DNA of 59,399 nucleotides from an uncultured Streptomyces sp. (lineage in GTDB: Bacteria; Actinomycetota; Actinomycetes; Streptomycetales; Streptomycetaceae): contig NZ_CANLBS010000031.1 of assembly GCF_947488945.1 (NCBI RefSeq), positions 1 through 59,399 of the forward strand, given 5' to 3'. Below, one piece after another: positions 51,921 through 59,399 of this stretch (its first letter is position 1; each line of letters begins with the position of its first letter). A program made the position numbers and the translations under genes. The notes beneath the pieces are model-generated. The model had not been told where the DNA came from and searched no databases. It saw only the letters and a program-made list of their open reading frames with translations.

Positions 51921-53026
51921 TTAGAAGAAGCCAGCCGAGGTGCTCTGCGTGAGGTTCGCGAGGATCGTGCGCAGCCACGGGCTGCGCACAGCTGGCTGCC
52001 GGACCAAGGTGTGTTGGAACGTTCCCCGGTCGGCCCGGAACAGGCGGTTGGGGAGCAGCGGCAGCGGGTCGTCGCGGAGGACGTTTTGGGCTGTGCGGCC
52101 CGACGCGGGAACCGGCAAGTTCCATTCGGGCGAGACCAGCCACAGCCACACCCCGAGCGGCAGGGGCACCAGGTATGCCGGTGCGGTCGGGTCGGCAGGG
52201 GTCCAGGTCCGGCCCGTCTGGGGATGGACGGGGACGAGGAGGATGTCGATGCCCGTGTCCGGGGAGGGCTGTCCCGGTCCGGCCAGGACGGCGCGCCGTT
52301 TCAAGCTGTCTGCCGGCAGCAAGCCGTCGAGCGCGCGTTGGAACACGTCCGCAGTCAAACCGTCCGGGACCTTCACCGGCTGCCCCTGGGCGGCGATCAG
52401 CAGGTGGACGAGCGCCTGACCGGCTGCCGCCTCCCACCGCGGACTCCACGACCAGTAGTGGTTCGGCCCCAGCCGTCCTCCCCACGTGGCGATCGGCTCG
52501 AACGGGGGCGTTTTCTCCTCCGTCTCTGCCAGCTCCGCCCAGGAGAGGGGCGCGGCGTGGATACCCTCAGCGGGGACACGGTGCACAACATCCGAGCCGA
52601 GTCGCACCATCTGCCAGAGCGAGCAATCGTCGACCCTGGTTGCCACAGGGAGGTTGCATGTTTCGCAGACCATGTTGGGCCCGTCGGCCCCGTCGAGGCC
52701 ACAGCAGGCGCCGCCACGCTTCTCAGGAATCAGCCGGTTCCACGGATATCACCGGGCGCGATGACACTCGCCCCGATCGTGCTGTCGGACAGGGCGTGGA
52801 CCGGCGCGTAGATGCCGCGTGCCTCAGCCTCGCCCGGATCAATCTCGTCCCACAGCCGCCACGGCCCTCCCCAGGGATCCGGATCCACGGCAAACGTCCC
52901 TGTCTCCATGAGCACCGGAAGCTGGACCCCGTTCCCGTACTGCTGACGTGCGTGGACCGGCAGTGAGACCTGGGACAGCGGAATGGTCAACTCGGCACCG
53001 CATCCCGCACACACGAAAACGAACAA
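51921..53026 (-). pseudogene. Hypothetical gene with a one-base frameshift
   Basis: Two neighbouring minus-strand frames read as one protein. The N-terminal part from TTG at 53026 (with GGAGGA just upstream) begins FVFVCAGCGAELTIPLSQVSLPVHARQQYGNG and runs to APGDIRGTG, where it hits a stop at 52730. Shifting by one base at about 52733-52740 continues as LIPEKRGGACCGLDGADGPNMVCETCNLPVATRVDDCSLWQ and ends SAGFF at 51921. The two zinc-ribbon-like CxxC pairs (CAGCG, CETCN) and the conserved reading support a single ancestral gene. The break is a missing base. A sequencing error is possible. The function is unknown. Confidence 0.6.
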
Positions 53027-53489
53027 AATTCCTCCGGCTGGGAACCAGACGCATCTTCGCAGTTCACCGACAGGCGACCAACAGGTTTTCTCTTCCGCTG
53101 CGGGCACGGCACCTGTCCCGTCGTGGAGGATCAACGCGGCGTGATCACGTGTCGGCCGCCGCCCTCGGTGCACGGCAGGCGACTCACTCGTGCTCGCATT
53201 CCCGGTGTGCTGCGGCGCCTCCCGAAGAGGTGAACACCCGGTGCCGCCCGGCCGGGCACGCGCGCGGGCACACGCGCGGCAGGCTCCGGCCCCCTGTGGC
53301 GCGCCCGTAACACCCCGGCGCGAAAACCCGCGTCGGCCAAGCTGTTGTACGAACCGGGGACGGGGGTACGCGCTCAGCACGCCCCACCGTCCCCACCGAC
53401 GCGACGCGGCAGCCGTAACGCGGGCGGCCACGGGTCGTTGGAGCCTTCGTCACCAGCATCACGATCACCTGCCACGAAGGGGGAGCACC
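53027..53489. other. 463-base intergenic region
   Basis: I see no gene I can support and no strong repeat. The composition is mixed, with long shadow frames only. It contains the upstream region of the small gene at 53490, which has AAGGGGGAG just before its ATG. Confidence 0.4.
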
Positions 53490-53666
53490 ATGAACAAGAC
53501 CGTGCTCGAACAGTTTCCGGCCGGCGGTCCGCGCGGCAGTTGGCCGGCGGAGGAGTTCGCCGCGGCCAGGCGCGGCGAAGGACTGTCGGTGGAAGTGGTG
53601 ATGGACCTGGAGAAGGACGCGTTCCTCGTCGTCGTTCCGGGCCAGATCGCGGACCGCGGCTACTGA
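53490..53666 (+). CDS. Small hypothetical protein (58 residues)
   Basis: A 58-residue protein with a strong ribosome binding site (AAGGGGGAG) before its ATG. It is acidic and ends in MDLEKDAFLVVVPGQIADRGY. There is no signal peptide, Cys pair or membrane helix. The phrase SVEVVMDLEKDAFLVVVPG reads as a beta-strand pair, and I recall similar small proteins in Streptomyces without known function. It lies upstream of the ROK kinase on the other strand. It may be an orphan regulatory or toxin-antitoxin-like peptide, but nothing shows this. Confidence 0.55.
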   Translation: MNKTVLEQFPAGGPRGSWPAEEFAAARRGEGLSVEVVMDLEKDAFLVVVPGQIADRGY

Positions 53667-53733
53667 CGCTCCCGCCGGTCGGTGGGCGTCCCGGTACACC
53701 GGCGCCCGCGGCGCGGGGCCGTACCGGGGCGGG

Positions 53734-54687
53734 TCAGCCCACGACCGCCTGGGACGGCACCCGCGCGGCCAGCGCCGCGGCTGCCGCGCCCACCAGCCCG
53801 GCGTCGGCTCCCATGACGGCGGGCGCCACGGTGAGGCCGTCGACGAACGAGAGCGTGGCGTAGTCGCGCAGCGAGCGGCGCAGCGGCGCGAAGAGCACCT
53901 CGCCCGCGCCGGCCACTCCCCCGCCGATCACCGCGATGTCGATCTCGACCAGGGTCGCGGTCGCCGCGATGCCGGCGGCGAGCGCCTGCGCGGCGCGCTC
54001 GTACGAGGCCGCCGCGACGGGGTCCCCGCTGCGGGCCGCCGCGGCCACCGCCGCCGCCGTGTCGTCCCCGTCGGGTCCGGGCCGCCAGCCCGCCGCGAGG
54101 GCCCGGCGGGCGATGTTCGGTCCGCTGGCGATGCGTTCGACGCAGCCGCGCGCACCGCACGGGCAGACGTCCCCGTCCAGGTCCACGCTGATGTGGCCGA
54201 TGTGACCGGCGTTGCCGGTGGGGCCGGGGTGCAGGGCGCCGCCCAGCACCAGGCCGCCGCCCACGCCGGTGGAGACGACCAGGCACAGGGCGTTGTCGTA
54301 GCCCCGGGCGGCACCGCGCCAGTGCTCGGCGGCGGTCATCGCGACGCCGTCGCCGACCAGGGTGACGGGCAGGCCGCCGATGGTCCGCGCCACCCGCTCC
54401 ACCAGCGGGAAGCCGCGCCAGCCGGGCACGTTGACCGGGCTGACCGTACCGGCCGCCGCGTCGACCGGGCCCGCGCTGCCGATGCCGAGCGAGTGCACCC
54501 GCGCCCAGGCGCCGGACGCCATGAGGTCGGCGAGCACGCCGTCGACGGCGGCCATCACCGCCTCCGCGTCGCCCTGCGGCGGAGTGGCCCGGCGGGCGCG
54601 CACGAGCAGGGCTCCGGTCCCGTCGACCAGGGCGCCGGCGATCTTGGTGCCGCCGATGTCGAGGGCTGCGACGAGATCGATTTGCAT
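53734..54687 (-). CDS. ROK-family sugar kinase (glucokinase/fructokinase-like)
   Basis: A 317-residue ROK kinase. The ATP motif is LDIGGTKIAGAL near residues 9-20, the catalytic/substrate region is GNAGHIGHISVDLDG near 147-161, and the zinc motif is CPCGARGCVE near 163-172. Unlike the gene at 40463 it has no helix-turn-helix, so it is an enzyme. It is divergent from a LacI regulator across a perfect operator, so the pair probably handles an unidentified sugar. The ATG at 54687 directly follows AGGTAACCCCG. Confidence 0.88.
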   Translation of the reverse strand: MQIDLVAALDIGGTKIAGALVDGTGALLVRARRATPPQGDAEAVMAAVDGVLADLMASGAWARVHSLGIGSAGPVDAAAGTVSPVNVPGWRGFPLVERVARTIGGLPVTLVGDGVAMTAAEHWRGAARGYDNALCLVVSTGVGGGLVLGGALHPGPTGNAGHIGHISVDLDGDVCPCGARGCVERIASGPNIARRALAAGWRPGPDGDDTAAAVAAAARSGDPVAAASYERAAQALAAGIAATATLVEIDIAVIGGGVAGAGEVLFAPLRRSLRDYATLSFVDGLTVAPAVMGADAGLVGAAAAALAARVPSQAVVG

Positions 54688-54767
54688 CGGGGTTACCTGC
54701 TCCGGGCGTACGAGAAAGGTCCAACCTGCGTGTTCGACCCCATGACCCGCACAGTCTTCCTTCATCT

Positions 54768-54779
54768 GACAACGTTGTC
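54768..54779. promoter_or_regulatory. LacI-family operator
   Basis: GACAACGTTGTC is a perfect 12-base palindrome with the central CG typical of LacI-family sites. It lies 81 bases from the kinase start and 94 from the LacI gene start, so both are probably controlled by it. Confidence 0.7.
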
Positions 54780-54872
54780 CAGGGCCTATGCTCGTCGGCA
54801 CGCACTCCGCGCCCTCCGGCCACCTCCCGTGAGGCGCGCCCAGCCGCCGCACCGACGACAGGACAGCGCATC

Positions 54873-55901
54873 GTGGCACAGACCGCCCGTCATTCCGAGA
54901 CCCGCTACGGCAACCGGCCGACCATGAAGGACGTGGCGGCACGGGCCGGAGTGGGCCTCAAGACGGTCTCCCGCGTGGTCAACGGCGAGCCGGGCGTCAC
55001 CGCCGACACCGGCCGTCGCGTCCAGGAGGCCATCGACGCGCTCGGCTTCCGGCGCAACGACAGCGCCCGGGTGCTGCGCAAGGGCCGCACCTCATCGGTC
55101 GGGCTGGTCCTGGAAGACCTGGCCGACCCCTTCTACGGGCCGCTCAGCCGGGCCGTCGAGGAAGTGGCCCGCGCGCACGGGGCGCTGCTGATCAACGGTT
55201 CGAGCGCCGAGGACCCCCAGCGCGAGCAGGAACTGGTGCTCGCCCTGTGCGCGCGGCGGGTGGACGGGCTGATCGTGATTCCCGCGGGTGACGACCACCG
55301 CTATCTGGAGCCGGAGATAAAGGCGGGCGTGGCCACCGTCTTCGTGGACCGCCCGGCCGGACGGGTCGAGGCGGACACAGTGCTCTCCGACAGCTTCGGC
55401 GGCGCGCGGGAGGGGGTCGCGCACCTGATCGCGCACGGCCACCGCAGGATCGGCTTCGTCGGTGACCGGCCCGCCATCCACACCGCCTCCGAGCGGGTGC
55501 GCGGCTACCGGGCGGCGATGGCGGACGCCGGGCTGGAGGCCGACCCCGCGTGGGTCTCGCTCGGCCCCACCGATCCCGGCCGGGTCCGGTCGGCGGTCGA
55601 GGCGATGCTCACCGGGCCGCGGCCGGTGACCGCGGTGTTCGCGGGCAACAACCGCGTGACGGTGACGGCGGTCCGGGTTCTGGCCGAACGCGAACGGCCC
55701 CCGGCCCTGGTCGGGTTCGACGACATCGAGCTGGCCGACCTGCTCGGGATCACCGTCGTCGCCCAGGACTCCGCCGCCGTGGGCCGCACCGCCGCCGAGT
55801 ACCTCTTCCGCCGTCTCGACGGCTCGCACCACGCCCCGGCACGGGTCGAACTCCCCACCACCCTGATCGCCCGCGGCTCGGGCGAACGCCCGCCGGCCTG
55901 A
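54873..55901 (+). CDS. LacI-family regulator
   Basis: A 342-residue LacI-type repressor. The N-terminal helix-turn-helix and hinge are MKDVAARAGVGLKTVSRVVNGEPGVTADTGRRVQEAIDALGFRRN near residues 18-62. The periplasmic-binding-protein-like domain has GLVLEDLADPFYGPLSRAVEE and ends in PTTLIARGSG. It most likely represses itself and the divergent ROK kinase through GACAACGTTGTC at 54768-54779. The GTG at 54873 has AGGA about 10 bases upstream. The effector sugar is unknown. Confidence 0.92.
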   Translation: MAQTARHSETRYGNRPTMKDVAARAGVGLKTVSRVVNGEPGVTADTGRRVQEAIDALGFRRNDSARVLRKGRTSSVGLVLEDLADPFYGPLSRAVEEVARAHGALLINGSSAEDPQREQELVLALCARRVDGLIVIPAGDDHRYLEPEIKAGVATVFVDRPAGRVEADTVLSDSFGGAREGVAHLIAHGHRRIGFVGDRPAIHTASERVRGYRAAMADAGLEADPAWVSLGPTDPGRVRSAVEAMLTGPRPVTAVFAGNNRVTVTAVRVLAERERPPALVGFDDIELADLLGITVVAQDSAAVGRTAAEYLFRRLDGSHHAPARVELPTTLIARGSGERPPA

Positions 55902-56021
55902 GCCGACGGGAGACGCGTCGCCGTCGAGCGTCAGGCGTACTGGGAAGAAGGCCCCCCGGTTACTACGATGTCGGTCGCACAGCGCCCGCACGCCGTCACC
56001 CGGGGGAAGGCCAGAAGCAAG

Positions 56022-57839
56022 GTGGACGATCGCACACTGGAGGCGCTCGGTCTGGACCGAGCACCTCGTGAACACCCGCTCATCTATCCGGGGGCCTGGC
56101 CCGTCGAATCCGGGCTGTTGCACCGCGACCGATTCCTGCGGCTGCGCTCCCGACCGAACCGTCGGCTGGCCCAGTGGCTGGTCGAGAGCCCTCCCGGAGG
56201 CTTCGGAGACTCGGAGCAGGGCCAAACAGTGCCGCTCGACTACGCTCTCATGCGGTCCAACGAGCCGCTGGTGGGTGAACGGTTCCCGGTTCTCTCCGTG
56301 GGCTCGAATGCCTGCCCCGCCCAACTGCGGCACAAAATGGAGGGATTGGGCGTCTCGTCCACGATCCCCATGGTGAAGATCCGCGTCACAGGTATCGGCG
56401 TCGGCGTGTCCGCCTACGTCAGCCCACTCGGCTACGTTTCGTCGTCGCCGTTCCACGCCCCGGGTGTCACCCGCGATCTGTTCGTCACCTGGTTCGACGC
56501 CACGCAGTTGGAGATCGTCGACGCCAGCGAAGGCGTCTTCACCCCGGGTGGCGAGTACGACCGGGTACTGCTGCCCGGAGCCGAGTTCCCGATGGAACTG
56601 CCGTCCGGCGAACTGCTGGGGAGTGTGTACGCGTACGTGCACCGGTACGGCGTGCTCCACGACGGATCGGGCGCGCCCCGTCCGCACGACGGCGAGCGGC
56701 AACTGCTCACGGATCTGCTCTCGGAGTCACGGCGGCTGCGCGAGTGGTTCGGCGACACCGCCGAGGAGTTCAGTTCGCGGGCGCGCGGTGACGTCCGGCT
56801 CTGCGAGAAAGGCACTCGGCTGTTCCAGGACGAGGAGCGCACCACACGGTCCGGACTTGAGCACCACGTGCCCGCCGCCCCCGCGACGACGGTGTACGAC
56901 GACATCCGTCCCGTCAACGCTCTGGCAGCCGGTTTCCAACGGGTGGCGCGCACCCCTGACGTCTACGACCAACGGGGTTCCGGTGTGGTGCGGATGTCGG
57001 CGGGACTCTCCGCCGACCTGGGCCACCCACGTCAGGTGATCGTGCAGAACATGCAGATCCCCCAGGCCCGGCACGAACGGCTGGGAGCTCTGGCCAGCGT
57101 GGTCGTCGCCCAAGACCTGGACCCGGAGGACCGGAGCACCGTCCAGGTGGACAGGTCCCTGCGGGTCTGCGTGGGGGTGGAGCCCGGTGAGGCCGTACAG
57201 GTGCGTGCCGCGGCCCTCCCCCGTACTCGCCACCACTGGCAGGACGTGCTGTTCGGCCCGCTGAACTACGTTACGTGCCGCATACAGGACGGCGACCGGG
57301 CGAGTGCCGAGCACGAGGTGTGCCTCCTGGACGGCCTCACCCTGGAACTGATCGGGGTGAGCAGCGGTGACGCCATCGTGCTGGAAGGGTTTCCGGACGA
57401 GAACGGGATAGTGCCGGTCCTCGAACTCAAGGCCATTCAGACGAGCGACGAGGTCCAGGAACGCCGCAAGGACTTGCACGGCGGCGACATGACGAGCCGC
57501 TATCCCAGCTCTCTCGACGCGCTCGGCACCTACCCGGATCTGCCATGGGCCTTCCTGGACCGCCGACTGTGGTCGGGCCTCGGGGTGGAAGGCCAGTGGC
57601 TGGCCACCGTGCGCATCCGGTGCAGCCGTACCTATCAGCTCAAGAAGGAACTCCGCGAGATGGTGTTCCTGCTGGGGATCGCGTTCATCGGCGTGGTGAC
57701 CGTGCTCAACGACACCACCTGGCGGCTGATCAGCCTCGTCGTACTGGTTCTGCTGACCGGCACACTCGTCTCCATGCGGCTCCGCAGCAGGCTCACCCAG
57801 CGGGCAAAGCGGGTCGGAGGTGCGGTGCGGCGGCCCTGA
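56022..57839 (+). CDS. Unusual membrane protein with GGCT-like N-terminal domain
   Basis: A ~605-residue protein with three parts. The N-terminal half contains FPVLSVGSNACPAQLRHKM near residue 87, which resembles the YGSN motif of gamma-glutamylcyclotransferase-like folds, and a long following stretch (PLGYVSSSPFHAPGVTRDLFVTWFD). The middle (near 325-480; RQVIVQNMQIPQARHERLG, LRVCVGVEPGEAVQVRAA, VLEGFPDE) looks like double-psi barrel or CDC48 N-like domains. Two hydrophobic helices (near 547-563 and 573-590) end the protein. Codon use is somewhat less GC-rich than its neighbours, which may mean transfer. The start is uncertain: GTG at 56022 follows GGGGGAAGG, while an upstream ATG at 55968 lies on a -10-like TACGAT. 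No known protein is recognised. Confidence 0.75.
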   Translation: MDDRTLEALGLDRAPREHPLIYPGAWPVESGLLHRDRFLRLRSRPNRRLAQWLVESPPGGFGDSEQGQTVPLDYALMRSNEPLVGERFPVLSVGSNACPAQLRHKMEGLGVSSTIPMVKIRVTGIGVGVSAYVSPLGYVSSSPFHAPGVTRDLFVTWFDATQLEIVDASEGVFTPGGEYDRVLLPGAEFPMELPSGELLGSVYAYVHRYGVLHDGSGAPRPHDGERQLLTDLLSESRRLREWFGDTAEEFSSRARGDVRLCEKGTRLFQDEERTTRSGLEHHVPAAPATTVYDDIRPVNALAAGFQRVARTPDVYDQRGSGVVRMSAGLSADLGHPRQVIVQNMQIPQARHERLGALASVVVAQDLDPEDRSTVQVDRSLRVCVGVEPGEAVQVRAAALPRTRHHWQDVLFGPLNYVTCRIQDGDRASAEHEVCLLDGLTLELIGVSSGDAIVLEGFPDENGIVPVLELKAIQTSDEVQERRKDLHGGDMTSRYPSSLDALGTYPDLPWAFLDRRLWSGLGVEGQWLATVRIRCSRTYQLKKELREMVFLLGIAFIGVVTVLNDTTWRLISLVVLVLLTGTLVSMRLRSRLTQRAKRVGGAVRRP

Positions 57840-57930
57840 GCCGCTCACCGCACCGCGTGGCACGCATCCGTCCTCAGGCGCCCGCCGGCCCGAGCCGACG
57901 GGTGCCTGAGCCGACGGGCGCCGGGGAAAC

Positions 57931-59223
57931 CTACGGGGCCGGGGGCGCGGCGACGCCCGCGCGTGCGTAGGCGTCCAGGTCGGGGCGGGTGACGCCGGTG
58001 AGGCGGGCCACCTCGTCGATGTCGAGGGCTCCGCAGTCGAGGCCGCGCAGCAGGTACCCGCTGAGCGCCTTGGCGGTGGCCGGCTCGTCCATGACGTCCC
58101 CGCCGGCCTTGGCCACGTACGCGGCCAGCCGGGCGGCGGCGGGTTCTAGGCCCTCGCGGTAGAAGGCGTAAACGGCGGCGTAACGGGTGGGCAGGTGCCG
58201 GGGGTGCATGTCCCAGCCCTGGTAGTAGGCGCGGGCCAGGGCGCGGCGGGTAAGGCCGTAGTGCAGCCGCCAGGCCTCGTGGACCTGGGCGGGGGGGCCG
58301 ACCGGCAGCACGTTGGTGGAGCCGTCCGACACCCGTACCCCGGTGCCCGCCGCCGCCACCTGCATGACGGCCTTGGCGTAGTCGGCCGCCGGGTGGTCGC
58401 TGGCCTGGTACGCGGCGGAGACGCCGACCGAGGCGCTGTAGTCGAAGGTGCCGTAGTGCAGACCGGTGGCCCGGCCCCCAGCGGCGTCGATCATGCGGGC
58501 GACGGCCGCGGTGCCGTCGGCGGCCAGAATGGACTGGCTGGTCTCGATCTGGATCTCGAACCCGATCCGCCCCCGGTCCAGTGCGTGCGTCTCCTCGAAC
58601 GCGTCGAGCAGCCGGGCGAAGGCGGCGACCTGCTCCGGGTACGTCACCTTGGGCAGCGTCAGGACGAGGCCCTCGGGCAGTCCTCCCTCGCGCATCAGGC
58701 CGGTGAGGAAGATGTCGGTGGTGCGGATGCCCCGCGCGCGGACGGCCGCTTCCATGCACTTCATGCGGATGCCCATGGAGGGCGCGGCGGTGCCGTCGGC
58801 GTACGCGTGGGCGACCAGGTGGGCGGCGCGGGCGGCGGCCTCGTCCTCCTCGCCGTCCGGGCGGGGCCCGTAGCCGTCCTCGAAGTCGATCCGCAGGTCC
58901 TCGACGGGTTCGCGCTCCAGCTTGGCGCGTACGCGGTCGTGCACCGGCCCCGCCAGTTCGTCGGGGAGTCCGAGGATCCTCGCCAGGGACGCGGCGTCCG
59001 GGGCGTGTTCGTCGAGCGAGGACAGCGCTTGGTCGCCCCAGGACCGGATCGTGCCGGCGGTGAACGCGTCGGCGGGCACGTAGACCGTGTGCACGGGCTG
59101 ACGGGTGCCGGGATCCCCTGGGTAGCGGCGGGCGAGTTCGGCGTCCACGGCCGCCAGTGACGCGCCGATCTCCTCTCCGACCGCATCGGTGAGGCTCGTC
59201 GCCACGTGCGCGTGCTGACCCAT
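57931..59223 (-). CDS. DUF6986 / HpcH-HpaI aldolase-type protein
   Basis: A 430-residue protein of the HpcH/HpaI (citrate lyase beta-like) aldolase fold. Visible parts are DLRIDFEDGYG near residue 110 (acidic metal-binding region), GIRMKCME, LVLTLPKVTYPEQVAAF, IGFEIQIETSQSIL and HYGTFDYSAS. Family members make or split C-C bonds of keto acids with Mg2+. As I recall, streptomycetes carry this gene near allantoin/ureide catabolism genes, but none is seen within the window edge. The ATG at 59223 is chosen because GGAGG lies 9 bases upstream, with a GTG at 59238 as an alternative. Confidence 0.82.
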   Translation of the reverse strand: MGQHAHVATSLTDAVGEEIGASLAAVDAELARRYPGDPGTRQPVHTVYVPADAFTAGTIRSWGDQALSSLDEHAPDAASLARILGLPDELAGPVHDRVRAKLEREPVEDLRIDFEDGYGPRPDGEEDEAAARAAHLVAHAYADGTAAPSMGIRMKCMEAAVRARGIRTTDIFLTGLMREGGLPEGLVLTLPKVTYPEQVAAFARLLDAFEETHALDRGRIGFEIQIETSQSILAADGTAAVARMIDAAGGRATGLHYGTFDYSASVGVSAAYQASDHPAADYAKAVMQVAAAGTGVRVSDGSTNVLPVGPPAQVHEAWRLHYGLTRRALARAYYQGWDMHPRHLPTRYAAVYAFYREGLEPAAARLAAYVAKAGGDVMDEPATAKALSGYLLRGLDCGALDIDEVARLTGVTRPDLDAYARAGVAAPPAP

Positions 59224-59248
59224 GCCCATACCCTCCACACTTCTGATG

Positions 59249-59311
59249 TTTCCGCTTGACGAAATACAAAGTCCGCATGCCGAAGCTATAAGGCGGTTGA
59301 TCAGGCGTCAA
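59249..59311 (-). promoter_or_regulatory. Promoter and operator-like site for the aldolase gene
   Basis: On the minus strand, TTGACG (59311-59306) and TAGCTT (59288-59283) are a good -35/-10 pair with a 17-base spacer. TTTC-N8-GAAA (59249-59264) lies just downstream, between promoter and start codon, and resembles IclR-type (AllR-like) operators. The regulator identity is inferred. Confidence 0.5.
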
Positions 59312-59399
59312 CGGTGTCCGGGTACGACTCGGGGGCCGTACGGGTCGCGGCGTCGCTGGTGCGGTGCCGGTGTCCGTGCGGCCCCCGGGTGCGGTACGG

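Noticed and set aside
1..59399. tRNA or rRNA genes
   Set aside because: I saw no cloverleaf with a TTC-loop or rRNA-like conserved stretch in either strand.

Overview
The DNA is high-GC and actinobacterial, with strong third-position G/C bias, many GTG and TTG starts, mycothiol- and F420-type enzyme families, LAL and SulP proteins and a DUF6643-like protein. It reads as a Streptomyces chromosome. The left ~26 kb is a specialised-metabolite region. The right ~33 kb is mostly ordinary chromosome: transporters, regulators and enzymes.

Positions 1-17.1 kb hold part of a nonribosomal peptide cluster. The window opens inside an NRPS whose end (adenylation tail, carrier, thioesterase) stops at 1324. 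A second NRPS of 2942 residues (8258-17086) starts with a half condensation domain and has three adenylation-carrier modules but no thioesterase, so it probably precedes the first NRPS in the assembly line. Between them a six-gene minus-strand operon (7846 down to 1786) encodes two glutamate mutase subunits, a stand-alone AsnRS-type amide ligase, a glutamate-synthase-like FMN protein, and SbnA- and SbnB-like enzymes. Known family chemistry gives 3-methylaspartate from glutamate and L-2,3-diaminopropionate from phosphoserine plus glutamate. The first adenylation domain reads as an Asn-type pocket, so I infer that the ligase makes 3-methylasparagine for it. A LuxR-type regulator follows at 17150-18142.

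Positions 18.4-25.8 kb hold a peptidase E, a LanM-type lanthipeptide synthetase, a 72-residue precursor with a GG leader end, and a large LAL regulator. The LanM keeps its dehydratase residues, but all three expected zinc ligands of the cyclase are replaced. The precursor core is rich in Ser and Thr and has a single Cys. The likely product is a dehydrated peptide without enzyme-made thioether rings. No transporter or leader protease is visible.

Positions 26-59.4 kb hold a proline/glutamine-rich DUF6643-type protein, a MOSC protein, an Rv1733c-like membrane protein, a beta-helix/AAA fusion, a membrane protein with a lipase-like motif, a DeoR regulator, an SRPBCC protein, a large membrane-anchored protein, a Cds1-like cysteine desulfhydrase, an anti-sigma-type ATPase, a ROK repressor divergent from an MFS transporter, a SulP transporter, a mycothiol-type isomerase family protein, a TetR/F420-oxidoreductase pair with twin operators, a geranylgeranyl-reductase-like flavoprotein, an M20 peptidase, a P-loop/Nudix fusion, a scrambled transposase relic, a frameshifted gene, a ROK sugar kinase divergent from a LacI regulator across a perfect operator, an unusual three-part protein, and a ureide-type aldolase.
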